From NCBI GenBank assembly GCA_021613335.1, contig JAJTWR010000356.1, forward strand, positions 643,501-707,500: DNA of 64,000 nt, given 5' to 3'. The position numbers and the translations under genes were made by a program. The notes below the pieces were generated by a model. That model was not told where the DNA came from, ran no database searches, and saw nothing but the letters and a program-made list of their open reading frames with translations. Source of the stretch: Whitmania pigra (Eukaryota > Annelida > Clitellata > Hirudinida > Haemopidae). Below, piece by piece: positions 40,413 through 51,937 of the stretch; within the stretch, counting starts at the first letter, position 1; each line of letters opens with the position of its first letter.

Positions 40413-40415
<3 letters not shown>
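38831..40415 (+). pseudogene. 5'-truncated RLE-type non-LTR retrotransposon copy
   Basis: It starts inside the region after the RT active site (GRNIEFMDGVEI, EFYKYLG) and continues through RNKIMAIISLAAPVMTYSFGIL and NGMHHPKADVNR. The CCHC-like block follows (CRTYSKMEEHINHIVVGC, with the usual second Cys replaced), then the endonuclease core RPDLIILNKKDKNCLLVDAV, ending AHILRKVLG with a stop at 40225-40227. Stops and frameshifts break it into pieces (38996-39295, 39436-39621, 39606-39842, 39874-40227). It is the same family as 55111-58540, about half identical by eye. The 3' UTR ends in a hairpin at 40389-40402, then (AAT)n. It cannot make a working product. Confidence 0.9.

Positions 40416-40442
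<27 letters not shown>
40416..40442. repeat. AAT array at the 3' end of the retrotransposon fragment
   Basis: (AAT)n directly after the 3' UTR, in the same sense as the array on the 5' side. Confidence 0.95.
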
Positions 40443-40445
<3 letters not shown>

Positions 40446-42200
40446 TAATTTTAAATTACTAAATATTTCTAATTGTACGAAATAATCTTTTTCAAATTAA
40501 TACTTGATAAAAACGAGAACTTTCGTGATTAATTTTCCATGAAAATTTTAATTCAATTTAAAATTCTTTTTTTTCTTTCATAAAAATTTTTCATATTTCC
40601 TCGTCCATGTCATCATGAATAGAAACGAACTTCTATTAATAATTGCTTAGCAAATTGATATTTAATGAAAATATACGAAAGGTATAATAACTTATGACCC
40701 GCCACTATTAGTTATTACATAATATATATATATATATATATCAATAATGTAATATATATCAATATCTATATATATAGTTTTGCTTTTATATTTATACCTC
40801 TTTGCTAATCATATAATTAGTAATATAATTAATCATAAATAAATAATTTTTTCCAAACGAAAACTGAAAAACTTTGGGAAATGATAAACTTGGACAACAG
40901 AAACTCCAGGGATGATATTATGGGATTTATTTCTATTCTGAAAAAATTGAAATATTTGTTTTGAAAGCACTTTTATTAATTTTTTTTAATATAAAATTTT
41001 CTTCAAAGTAACAATTTCGAAGAATTTTTAACTTTTAAGTTCGAATTAGTTCAGTAAAACAACAGTTTTCCGATCGTGTCCGGAAATTTGAAATGTTTTG
41101 GATTTAAAGTTTGAATTTCGACAGCCAAATTTGTCGGATATAAAATATTAATTAATTAATGCTTTTGTCTGCCTGCCCATCCGGCCATCAATCTATCCAT
41201 CCACTCGTTCATTTATCCATCCATTAGGTATTTAAAGCATCATGGTATTCTACACATTGTTGAAAATTATTCGTTTCATTTCTTACTCCAGTCACATATT
41301 TTCCAAAGCGTCCTTGAATTTTTCCAGACAGCAATTCTTTCATTAGTTTTATAAGCAGATATAAATATCATGAAATTTGAAGAGGAACAAAATTTCTTTC
41401 AGTTAATCCATAGAATCGCGTGATGATAGTTTTAGATTTTAGAAATCCGTTATTTTTAGCATTGGTTTCTCATATATTTGAACTGGCTGAATTTTTTCCG
41501 TGCATCCACCTATCCATCCATCCATCCATCCAATGTTTTTTTAATCTGCAATGCGAATGTGTCATAATATATACTACTGACATGCAATGTTTATACGATA
41601 TTGTACTATTTACAGTAAATGTATTTATTCAACCTATTACTTAGTATTCTAATACATATTCAACAATTTCATTGCAACATAAACGCCTGAATTCTGAATT
41701 GCGTGGTGTGACTTATGATTTGATTGCAAACAGCCTATTGGAAGATTGATTGATCGTTCAAACGGCTGATCGATGGCCTCTATTTCAATCGGTCACAACG
41801 ATGTTTATTCCTCAAAATTCTGACAGAAAATGTTACGCTGTCAACTCCAAATCAAATTCTGAAATTCTGAAATCGCACATCTTCAAAAAACAGAAACACC
41901 GTCATTTCAACTTTTTCTAGAGGTCGAATCATCGGTCAACTACTTAGTTATGTTCAAATTTACAAAGGTCAAACAGGGGAAAAGGTTAATAACCTTGGAC
42001 CTGCTATGCGTGAATGGCAACGGGAATTTTGATTGGACCACTGCTTCTCCTGACCATACCCCCTTCAAATTATTTACAACCTTTCAACTCTAATTGGTTT
42101 GCCAATTCAGATCATTTTAAAAACCCAGAATGGGTAATAAAGTCTTTAAACAATTGCTACGACAATTCGGGGATGTGCAATTCGTCGCAGACAATTCAAT
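40443..42200. other. AT-rich spacer
   Basis: No supported gene. Short TA and CATC tracts at about 40722-40742, 41195-41225 and 41500-41531. Confidence 0.6.
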
Positions 42201-42389
42201 CAGGCCCATAGCCAGAAATTGTTTATTTTGTTATTTTTCAAAATCAAAATCAAAAGCAAATGATAATAAAAATGAATAAATAGAGATGGCTTAAGATTTT
42301 ATGAATTTATAAATCAAAATTTAGAATTAAAATATTTTTTTGACATTTTGGGGGTTTGAGCCCTTAACACCCCCTTTAATACGGGCGTG
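42201..42389. mobile_element. hAT-like MITE with perfect 8-bp target duplication
   Basis: The element begins CAGGCCCATAGCCAG and ends with TACGGGCGTG, whose reverse complement CACGCCCGTA is an imperfect match. The subterminal GGGGGTTTGAGCCCTT and ACACCCCC resemble ends of other short non-coding DNA elements. It is flanked by perfect direct repeats AATTCAAT at 42193-42200 and 42390-42397. An 8-bp duplication is the hAT hallmark. At 189 bp it is non-autonomous. Confidence 0.85.
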
Positions 42390-42397
42390 AATTCAAT

Positions 42398-43503
42398 AAA
42401 GACCAATTGGGAAGGACGTTTAAAATTTATTAATTTTAATAAAAATGTGCTATAATTATATTTTACAACAATATAATTATTACTATAAAATGTTTACTAT
42501 TTTTACCAATAGAATTATATGTACTGTGTTATGTTCATAATTATTGTAATGCTTCTTCAAAGTTGCGTAAAGAATTAGTATTAAGTAACAAATACAAAAA
42601 TACCTTATACAAAAAGTCCGTTTATTTCGAGGCTACTGCAACATTGTAATAAGGCAATCAGTGATGGGTAGTATTTCAAATAAAATGATTTAAAATCGCG
42701 AAAAAATCCTTTTTACGATTTTTATTTTGATTTGAAATTATTGTTCTTGTGTGATTTTGATTATTATTTCAATTAATGTTTTGATGATTGATGATTTTTT
42801 TCTTATCTAACAATCGCGAAATCATTTTTAAATATATAATTTTAAAATTAATAATTTTACTAAAATATTTACATAACTTTTTCTATAACATTTTTTTCAG
42901 TTCTCCCACTTTGCACATTAAAATGAATGTTTTTGTATTGGTCTGACTATTAAATAGTGTTTAAGTTTTAATATTTTTATTGGACGAATTTTCTGTTTTT
43001 TTTTTGCGATGAATTGTCCGGTCATGCAGGTATTACTTGTTACTCCGCCTTAGAGCTAAGACAGGGATCCTCAGAGGAATTTCCCCCGTCTTCAAACGTT
43101 TCGGCCCTTTGAGTCTCCGTAAGTTTTCGGAGGGGGTTGGCCGCTTGTCCCTCTCGGTTTTGTCTTTTTGAAACCAACTTTTACCACACTGTGAGAGGCA
43201 CTCCTTGGTCTTGTTATGTCAGTCACTGATGCCTGGACTGGAACGACTGCGAAAGCTCTCAATGGTTTCGTCATGTTGCATGCTACCTATTTATCACCTA
43301 GATATTTCCAGGCTATCATTGGCCTTGTTATGTCAACATTTGTTGTTAATCTTGTTAACATTTTCATTATTGTTAACATTGTTATTTTGAACATCATGTT
43401 ATAAGTAATGTTATACATTAATATTAATATAAACGTTATTATTATTACTATTATAATATATTATATATATTGTTATTATATTTATAAATATAATATATTA
43501 TTA
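42398..43503. other. AT-rich spacer with an unidentified GC-richer segment
   Basis: About 43020-43320 is less AT-rich and open in several frames (for example 43092-43274 minus). It may be an old mobile element, but I recognise no domain. Confidence 0.45.
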
Positions 43504-43505
43504 AA

Positions 43506-43580
<75 letters not shown>

Positions 43581-43600
43581 TATTATTATTATTATTATTA

Positions 43601-43637
<37 letters not shown>

Positions 43638-43679
43638 TATTATTATTATTATTATTTATTATTATTATTATTATATAAT
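43504..43679. repeat. ATT microsatellite
   Basis: (ATT)n with length slips on the plus strand. Confidence 0.97.
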
Positions 43680-44790
43680 AGGAGGATGGAAGGCATCTCA
43701 AAGACTGTACACAGCAGTTGCAGAAATTGAACGACTCCCCAGGTACTTCGACAATCTCTTGGGACACGTTCCAACTACTGCGAATCATGCTCAGAATCAA
43801 TCGAGGGGCAGATTTGTTATTAAGTAAATAAATATCAATAAATGAATATGAAAATAAATGTATAAATAAGTAATTAATTAAATAAATGTACAAGTAATTA
43901 ATTAATTAAATGAATAAGTAAATATGTTAGCAACTAATTAATTATAAAAACAAATAAATAAATTAATAATTAACTAAATTAATAAATGATTAAGTAAACA
44001 AGTAAATCACGCCATGGAAGCCATTTTGTCTTTGGCTTTTCATTTTCAAGCAAATCCAGTGCCGAGCGATAATAAAGAAAAGGCGGGTAAAAAGCGAGCA
44101 TCTGGCGACGGCGAGGTTTCATTGCTGAAAGACAAACATCTCATTCCAGGCATTTCCTTAATGTTTTCTTTCCTTTTCCAGGCGCTCGATGGAAGCGATT
44201 GTATTGACCCTCTGATTGATTGGTTGATCTTTGATTTGATGTTGAATGGATGGTTGTTGTTTTATTGGTTGACTGTTGATTGAATGATTGTTGATTGTTT
44301 TAACGTTGATTGGCTGTTGGTTGATTGATGACTGGTTGGCAAACAAAGAGCTGGAGATATCGACATGGCAATTGAGTTTTATAATTTATATTCAAAAGTA
44401 ATCTTTCAATTGAATGGTTATTGCTTTTTTATGATTGATCATGATTATGATTGCGCTGAGAATATTATTATCATAATGATAGCTTATGTTTAAAGAAGTG
44501 TTGTGATAATGATTCCAACTGAAAGCACGATTCACAAGCTCCTGTTGAATACGACCGAGTTGAATGGACGCTAATTTCCATCATCCGTCGTCATGGTGAT
44601 GAAATGTTGTCAAATAAAACCTATGAATAATAACAAATATTATTAATCATCTGATGACTTATTATTAATGTTATTATAATTAATATATTTGCTAAAATAT
44701 AATAATAATTATTATTAATTATTTTATTTGTTTTGACATTATCAATTAAAATATTATGGTGATTTCGTGATGATGATGATGACGACGACG

Positions 44791-44825
<35 letters not shown>

Positions 44826-45004
44826 AATTATCGTTTTTATAATAATATTAAATATATTAATATATAGTCATCAGATGATTAATAATATTTTTTTTAGTTT
44901 TCAAGAAATAAAAATTAAACTCAGAGGCATTTCACAATTAGGCTTTAACGACTTCATTCATCCAACGTTCTTCTATTTTTAGAAACTAAAATTGTTATGA
45001 TGAT
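43680..45004. other. Spacer with short unidentified frames
   Basis: 43681-43827 encodes an open GGWKASQRLYTAVAEIERLP stretch directly after the ATT array, and 44014-44158 another open stretch; neither is recognised. Degenerate TTGATTGG repeats lie at 44205-44340 and (ATT)n at 44790-44825. Confidence 0.4.
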
Positions 45005-45243
45005 TGTTGTGACTTCATTTCGGGTATAAAAAGAACAGACCTCGGGAGCGAGGGAGTTTTAGAGTTTGGTTCGAGTCCTACAAGTTTACGGAGTGATACG
45101 GTTGTTATACGATAGGGATTGCGAGTTGGTTATATTACGTACTGGCCATTAGCGATATTTAGTTCTAGTTTCTGTTCCTGAATATTTGACCGCCAATAAA
45201 GTTTTCTGTTCAACTGGTTATTGTTTCAAAGACCCAACAACTG
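45005..45243 (+). repeat. 5' LTR of a Gypsy-type element
   Basis: 239 bp, starting TGTTGTGAC and differing from the 3' LTR at one base I can see (T/G at 45014 versus 47097). It holds a TATA box (TATAAAA, 45025-45031) and a polyadenylation signal (AATAAA, 45195-45200). TGATGAT precedes it and follows the 3' LTR, a possible target duplication in a GAT-rich site. A TGGCGCAGTCGAC primer-binding-site-like sequence starts at 45242. Confidence 0.95.
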
Positions 45244-47095
45244 GCGCAGTCGACATACAATTCCGAGCCACTCCCCTCTCGTACAAAAGTTACAAATTGG
45301 AAATTCAGAATTTGTTTTTGAGTTGGACAGCGGAGCCAGGGATAACTTTTGCTCAATGGAAGTGTGGAACAAGTGGGGAAAACCCAAGCTAACACCTTCC
45401 AGTACGAAATATATTTCCGCAACTGGAGACTCAATCCCGAACTTAGGAGTCTGCGAAATGATGGTTTCGACATCAGACCTTCAAGAAGTACCTCTAGAAT
45501 TCAATGTCACCAAGTTGCCAAAACTCAACATTCTTGGCAGGAAAGCCATAGTTGAATTGCAAATCGATATGTCGGACTTGCTAGGCAATCATGTTTTCAA
45601 GGTTGATGAAGAAACGGATTCAAAAACCGTCGAAAAAGCATGTCTTAAAATTTGCCACGATTTCAAAGAATGTTTCGAGCAAGATCTTGGTTGTTTGAAA
45701 GATTTCGAACTGGAGGTAAAATTCAAACAGGAAGCAACGCCAATTTTTGTGAAAGCAAGAATAGTTCCATTTTCGATTCAGGAAGATCTAAATCAGGCTC
45801 TTGATGCAGGAATAAAGAAAGGGATTTGGATCCCAACACACTTCAATGATTACGGAACTCCGATAGTTCCGATTCGAAAGAGTCTGAGACCAGGCGAAAA
45901 GAAGGCTAAGTTTCGAATCTGCGGAGATTATTCGGTGACCGTAAATTCCCAGTTGGAACCTCACCGATACCCAATGCCACTGCCTGAGGATTTTATGAGA
46001 AAACTTGGAGGAAGTCGTTACTTCAGCAAGATTGATTTAGCAGATGCATTCAATCAAGTCAAACTCGCTCCTAAGAGTCAACAAAAACTCGCGTTGACCA
46101 CAAATAGAGGAGTTTTACTTCAAACGAGACTACCTTTTGGAATAATTTCAGCTCCAGGTTACTTCCAAGAAATAATGGACAGATTGACGTGTGATCTACA
46201 AGGAGTCGCAGTCTATCTAGACGACATTCTTGTCGGTGGTTCCAACTCCAAAGAACATCTTCAAAACCTGAAAGCTTTACTACAAAGGTTACGAGACAAA
46301 GGATTGAGATGCAATAAAAACAAGTGCATTTTTGCAAAAGATTCGATGGAATATCTGGGACTCGTTATTTCAAAAAGCGGGATAGAAAAGGGGAAACGTG
46401 CGGACGCTTTGACGAACATGCCAAGGCCAACAAATACATCAACATTACGCTCATTTTTGGGATCAGTGCAGTTTTACCACAAATTCATCCCAAACCTTTC
46501 GACCATTGCTGAGCCGTTAACGAGTCTAACCAGAAAAGAAACACCCTGGATTTGGAGTTCGGAAGCAGAGAGAAACGGGAGACAAATACGAGGAAAATTA
46601 GACGCACTTTTACCTTCGGCCAAACGTTTTCAAAACAGACAGAACGATCTTACAACCAACAAGAGAACGAACAACACCAAATTCGATGTCGGGAAACCCT
46701 GTTACGTACAACGCATCGGTCCGGGTAAGGATCGCGTTCCTAGATGGATCCCGGCAATTGTAGTTCAAGTCTTGGGACCTCGCCATGTTTTGATACAGGC
46801 CGTGCCAAAAGGACCTACTTGGAAGAGGCACGTGGAGCAATTGAGGCCCAGACACGGAGTAGAGGAAGACGATGACCCAGGCATGGTGCCCACTCCAACT
46901 GCAAGAAATGTTACACTTACAACAACAATACCCACAACAGTACAACCGCCGAGAAGACCCAGAGGTCGACCAAGAGGACGAAGAAATCTCCAGCGACCGA
47001 ACATACTGGATCAAGGACTTACCCTGCCTAGACGGTCAGAAAGATTACGCCTCAAAGCTCTGGGAGACTCTTCGGCTGGCGCGGAGGTGTTGTGA
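45221..47095 (+). CDS. Internally deleted Gypsy-type Pol (protease-RT-C-terminus)
   Basis: One open frame of 624 residues between two LTRs. A retropepsin (FELDSGARDNFC, catalytic Asp near residue 36) is followed by reverse transcriptase (RICGDYSVTVN, SRYFSKIDLADAFNQVKLAP, LPFGIISAPGYFQEIMD, active site YLDD near residue 332, FLGSVQFYHKFIPNLS). After TPWIWSSEAER (about position 46572) the sequence jumps to the basic post-integrase tail of Mag/Gypsy Pol (GRQIRGKLDALLPS, RWIPAIVVQVLGPRHVLI, WKRHVEQLRPR). RNase H and the integrase zinc-binding and DDE domains are missing, and no gag lies upstream. The two deletions leave the frame open. The element cannot be autonomous. The frame begins within the 5' LTR, so the true start is unknown. 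Confidence 0.9.
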   Translation: MFQRPNNWRSRHTIPSHSPLVQKLQIGNSEFVFELDSGARDNFCSMEVWNKWGKPKLTPSSTKYISATGDSIPNLGVCEMMVSTSDLQEVPLEFNVTKLPKLNILGRKAIVELQIDMSDLLGNHVFKVDEETDSKTVEKACLKICHDFKECFEQDLGCLKDFELEVKFKQEATPIFVKARIVPFSIQEDLNQALDAGIKKGIWIPTHFNDYGTPIVPIRKSLRPGEKKAKFRICGDYSVTVNSQLEPHRYPMPLPEDFMRKLGGSRYFSKIDLADAFNQVKLAPKSQQKLALTTNRGVLLQTRLPFGIISAPGYFQEIMDRLTCDLQGVAVYLDDILVGGSNSKEHLQNLKALLQRLRDKGLRCNKNKCIFAKDSMEYLGLVISKSGIEKGKRADALTNMPRPTNTSTLRSFLGSVQFYHKFIPNLSTIAEPLTSLTRKETPWIWSSEAERNGRQIRGKLDALLPSAKRFQNRQNDLTTNKRTNNTKFDVGKPCYVQRIGPGKDRVPRWIPAIVVQVLGPRHVLIQAVPKGPTWKRHVEQLRPRHGVEEDDDPGMVPTPTARNVTLTTTIPTTVQPPRRPRGRPRGRRNLQRPNILDQGLTLPRRSERLRLKALGDSSAGAEVL

Positions 47096-47326
47096 CGTCA
47101 TTTCGGGTATAAAAAGAACAGACCTCGGGAGCGAGGGAGTTTTAGAGTTTGGTTCGAGTCCTACAAGTTTACGGAGTGATACGGTTGTTATACGATAGGG
47201 ATTGCGAGTTGGTTATATTACGTACTGGCCATTAGCGATATTTAGTTCTAGTTTCTGTTCCTGAATATTTGACCGCCAATAAAGTTTTCTGTTCAACTGG
47301 TTATTGTTTCAAAGACCCAACAACTG
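47088..47326 (+). repeat. 3' LTR of the Gypsy-type element
   Basis: 239 bp, the same length as the 5' LTR, with TATAAAA at 47108-47114 and AATAAA at 47278-47283. The near identity implies a recent insertion. Confidence 0.95.
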
Positions 47327-47796
47327 ATGATGAAGTAGAAGATAATGGTGATGGTGATGATTTTGATGAATTGATTTGTTATTAATTGTTTTTTAATTAT
47401 TACATTCACTAAACTAAAAGTGAATAAATGAATAGATTTTTCAGTTTCTGAACTTTTGATCATGTGATCATTTTCAATTTAATACAAATCGAAATTAATA
47501 TCAATATCGTTTATTACGTTATTTATTTTATATTAATGACATCATAATGCAAACAAGTTACTGCAATTTATGTTAATGACAACATTAATTACTGTAATCG
47601 ACCATAAAATATTTAATATTCAGCAGGCGATGTTTCAACCAATCGGAAGTCACGCCCAGGAATTAAGGCAGCCAATAGAAATTGGGGATGATCGTATCTG
47701 CAAACATCTGGTCTTCGTAAAGCGACTTTATTGCAAAAAGTGGCAGAAAAAATGGCGCGTTTTGTTTATCTTTGGTGGAGATTGCAATTACGAATA
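47327..47796. other. Spacer
   Basis: AT-rich to about 47615, then a less AT-rich stretch to 47785 with two CCAAT words; no gene is supported. Confidence 0.5.
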
Positions 47797-48030
47797 TTCA
47801 ATCAGACATTCAATCAATATTCAATCAGACATTCAATACAATATTCAATCAGACATTTAATACAATATTCAATCATACATTCAGTACAATATTCAATCAA
47901 ACATTCAACACAATATTCAATCAGACATTTAATACAATATTCAATCAGACATTAAACACAATATTCAATCAGACATTCAGTACAATATTCAATCAGACAT
48001 TCAATACAATATTTAGTCCACCATTCAATC
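47797..48030. repeat. 24-bp tandem repeat
   Basis: About nine imperfect copies of a unit containing ATTCAATCAGACATTCAATA. All frames stay open, giving spurious Phe-Asn-Gln-Thr repeats. Confidence 0.93.
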
Positions 48031-48361
48031 CAGTGTTTATTAAATATTCAACCCAATTAAATGTGTGTTTTCTCAAATAATTGATTGTTTTACTTGTTGA
48101 AGCAGCAACCACCCACGGATTGAAGCGATTGATTTGCAATTAATGCAAAGGTCATGCTGGGTACATTCTTCCATCCTCACTTCGTAACTGGGCATCCAAA
48201 CTAATAAATCTTCGCCAATGAATGACATTCCACTGTTAATTCCAGCAACTTCAGCTATTCCATTAAGAAGTGTTGAAACTTTCGCCTTGATTGGCATTCA
48301 ATCAATTCTTCATTTATTCGTCCATCTAGGGTTTCCAATCGTGTGACGTTTAATATCAAAT
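48031..48361. other. Spacer with one open minus-strand frame
   Basis: 48073-48297 (-) is open (GIAEVAGINSGMSFIGEDLL). Its composition is protein-like but I recognise no family and no clear splice borders. Confidence 0.3.
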
Positions 48362-48480
48362 TATCATCATTGTCATCATCGTCATCATCATCATAATCAT
48401 CATCATCATCGTCATCATAATCATCATCATAATCATCATCATCATCGTCATCGTCGTCGTTGCCGTCGTCGTCGTCTTGT
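48362..48480. repeat. ATC microsatellite
   Basis: (ATC)n/(GTC)n; gives a spurious poly-Asp frame on the minus strand. Confidence 0.95.
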
Positions 48481-48949
48481 TTGATTAACTTGGACATTAA
48501 CAGTGGTTGCTAAAGGTAATTTTCCGCAATCTTCCGAGAATAAGCAGAGAAGATGCTTAAAATTTGAGTAAAAGTGAAGCAGAGTTACAACTCGGCAGTT
48601 GATGGTTGAAAATGTTCAAAGTCACCTTCAGGTTTTTTATTCTTGGTTGGTTGGCTCCGCAAGTGAAGGAATTATTTTTGTCCAAGTCGAAGTGAATTAG
48701 GAAATCATCAGGTCACAAATTTCACTAGAACTTCGATTAACTTTTAAACATTTTAAAACATTTATAAAACGTTCAACAAATTCAACAATTTTTAAACTGC
48801 TTTTTAAAACTCGTCCACTTCAGAATTTCCAGCCGATATTTTTATTACCGTCAAGAGTCTCCAAGAAAGCGATAAACATCACCCACTTTGAAGCCACTTT
48901 TGTCTTCTTCGTTATGATGATGATGATGATTATAATTTATTACGATTAT

Positions 48950-49058
48950 TAATATTAAATAATAATTTATTATTGTTATTATTATTATTATTAAAGTCTA
49001 ACATAATAATAATAATTTTTTTAATTTGTATAATAATAATTTATTATTATTATTATTA

Positions 49059-49149
<91 letters not shown>

Positions 49150-49194
49150 TATTATTATTATTATTATTATTAATTATTATTATTATTATTATTA

Positions 49195-49270
<76 letters not shown>

Positions 49271-49281
49271 TATTATTATTA

Positions 49282-49329
<48 letters not shown>
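48950..49329. repeat. Large ATT microsatellite
   Basis: About 380 bp of (ATT)n with slips. Confidence 0.95.
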
Positions 49330-51937
49330 AGTCTAACACGGCTCTAAACAACGGTGAGGGCGCCAAAATAATTTTTACAATTCTGACAAGTACAAAAACA
49401 ATAACGTATAAGCTGTGATTCTTTTTAGCTTTAATAATTGTTTAATTATAATTATAATATATCGTGTATAATAAAAGGATAATTATCACATGAATAAACC
49501 ATTTTGTTCTGGACTTTACAAGTGCAAATATATGCTTATATAATATTTGTTTATATACACGTTGATATGATTATCATAATCCAAGAAATGCTCTTCATCT
49601 TGTAGGAACATCTTTATTATGCATTGATGACTATCTAAAATGTTTAAATTCATTTGTGATTGCAAAAACAAATTTTAAATTGTGCTTAAAGTGTCCTTCA
49701 ATTTTTTAACATTTACCAAGCGTAATTTTCGGGAAATCGATTAATCGATTTATTTTTAACGATTAATTAATCTAAAAAATTTCCAGCAAACTTCTAGCAA
49801 TTAAAAATTTATTTTATATAATTACATACTTTAAAAGGTCGTAACACTTGCAATTACAGTTATCTTTCGACTTAAATTATTTAAGCAAATTTATTTCCTA
49901 ACCTTATAATGAAAATGCCATTTTGAAATTTTCAAAACGTTTCTAAATGTCGAAAATTTGTTTTTAAATGTTTAAAGAGAAACTCTATCGCTTGATTGGC
50001 TTCATTTGTAAATTATTTTTACATGTTTTTAATTCAGAGCTTAAGAAATTTCTTCATCCTATCCACGAATAATCTCCTCGTGAAGAAAATAACGCATTAA
50101 TCGGGCTTGAACATTTATTGACAGCCTCTTAGTTCAACTGAGGTCATTAAAAAAGAATATTATCAGAACTCAAACAAGACCACGACAAGGTCATAAGAGG
50201 TAAATAAATACTGAATTTAACCGATTATCTATTTATTCAGCTTTTTAATTTTGTTTCTTTCTTTTGAGACTAAATGATAAATTTGTGAATTTCTAACTTC
50301 TTATTTTAATAATTCTATTTTATTTTTATTTCTCGACATTCTTGAAAGTTCCAGTTGCTAACCTACAGAAATTATGATAATATTTAAATTCGAAAAATTC
50401 AGTTAAAAAAATGAAGTTTATTGCTCTTAAATAAATAAAATTATAAATTGCATTTTAAAGCCTGAAAGATATTTTTATTCATTTATGGTGTTTATTAAAT
50501 GATAGTTTTATATATATATAAAATGTTTATTAAGGTTTTTTATTTAATTAAAATGTTTATATATTAAGGTTTTTTATTTAATTAAAATGTTTATATATTA
50601 AGGTTATTTTTGAAAATAAAAAGGAAAGATCTTTTGAGCGAATATTAAACGTTTTTCCATGGATCATCATTTATGATGGATGTGTTTTTGTGAGAGCAAT
50701 AATTTTTTTTTTAAATTTATATTTTATTATAAATAACAAAATGCAGAAAAACGTTTTTTAAATCTTTTTTAATCATTAATTAAAAAGAACGAGATTTGAA
50801 TTTTTACAGAAAAATGTTGTAAGGCAAACTTTAACAATTACTTCAAAAACAAATTATTATTTTTAAAACGTGTAAATACGGTTTTAAAAGTCTTTAAAAA
50901 TGAGAACAATTAATTCCTTGAAAATGGAATTACAACCTCAAACACATCAGACATCCTTATCGACTTCGTTAAATTCAAATAATGTTGGAGTTTCAACTTT
51001 GTTGATGTTTCGACTTTTTGTTGATGTTTTCGTTTGAATTTTGTTGATGTTTCGACATTTTGTTGATGTTTTCGTTTCAACTTTGTTGCTGTTTTAGTTA
51101 CTCTTGTTGCTTTGACTGACGTCACAAAAAGACGCTCGAGACAAAGGAGGAAACCGACATTACATTCTTAGAATTCCAAGAATATGACTCTGAAATGCTC
51201 GAACTGCTTTAAAGAATAATTCGTGATAATAAATTTAATATGTACAGTCACTATACTAATTCCTAATTAATAATTATTTATTAAGTAATTTGCAATGATT
51301 AGATTGTATTTTGTTTTAATTATAAAATAATTGAAATGGACAAATGAATAAGCAGATATTGTTTGTTACCAAGTTTTGTTTCTGCTTAAAATATATATAT
51401 ATATAAATATATATAAATATAAATAAAGTACATGTAAGTTTACATGTTGTTAAATGTCTAAAGACTAAAATAACGAGCGCAACATATTTAGCAATAAAAT
51501 ATCAAATATAAACAGGAATTCTTAAATTAGAACTTTTTAAATTAGAAAATAAAAACTCCTCTTAAAATAACTCCTCGCCGGTCTGATTATAACCGCTAAT
51601 AAATTCAATGAAACGTGCTCTGAAAGTTGAGGACATAAAAAAAAAACTAAAAAAAAACATGGAATTAGAAGTTACGATCCATTGAAGCTTCAGTGAAACC
51701 GACGTGATGACATGAACTTACATTGTACTAACATTTGTACTTACACTTCTGTTAGTGATCCACTTGTACTTGAGTACCCCCTGGTCCCTGCTTGCCATCC
51801 TTTCATCATGGAAGAAGTCAAGTCTGATGCAAATAGTTTTTCCATGTGGCGCCTCCTTTACAATGCTGCTACACAGCATAAAATATTATATATATATATA
51901 TAATATAATATAATATACCGATGATGAGTGCTCAAAC
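49330..51937. other. AT-rich spacer
   Basis: No gene supported. A roughly 34-bp duplication (AAGGTTTTTTATTTAATTAA unit) lies at about 50533-50602, and a GTTGATGTTTTCGTTT-type repeat at about 51000-51100. (TA)n tracts flank the start of the L2-like fragment near 51890-51918. Confidence 0.5.

Noticed and set aside
42193..42397. Possible CRISPR-like or phage attachment structure from short direct repeats
   Set aside because: The DNA is clearly eukaryotic; the 8-bp repeats are better explained as a transposon target duplication.
43092..43274. Basic 60-aa minus-strand frame (KVGFKKTKPRGTSGQ)
   Set aside because: Possibly part of an old mobile element, but no recognisable domain; not called as a gene.
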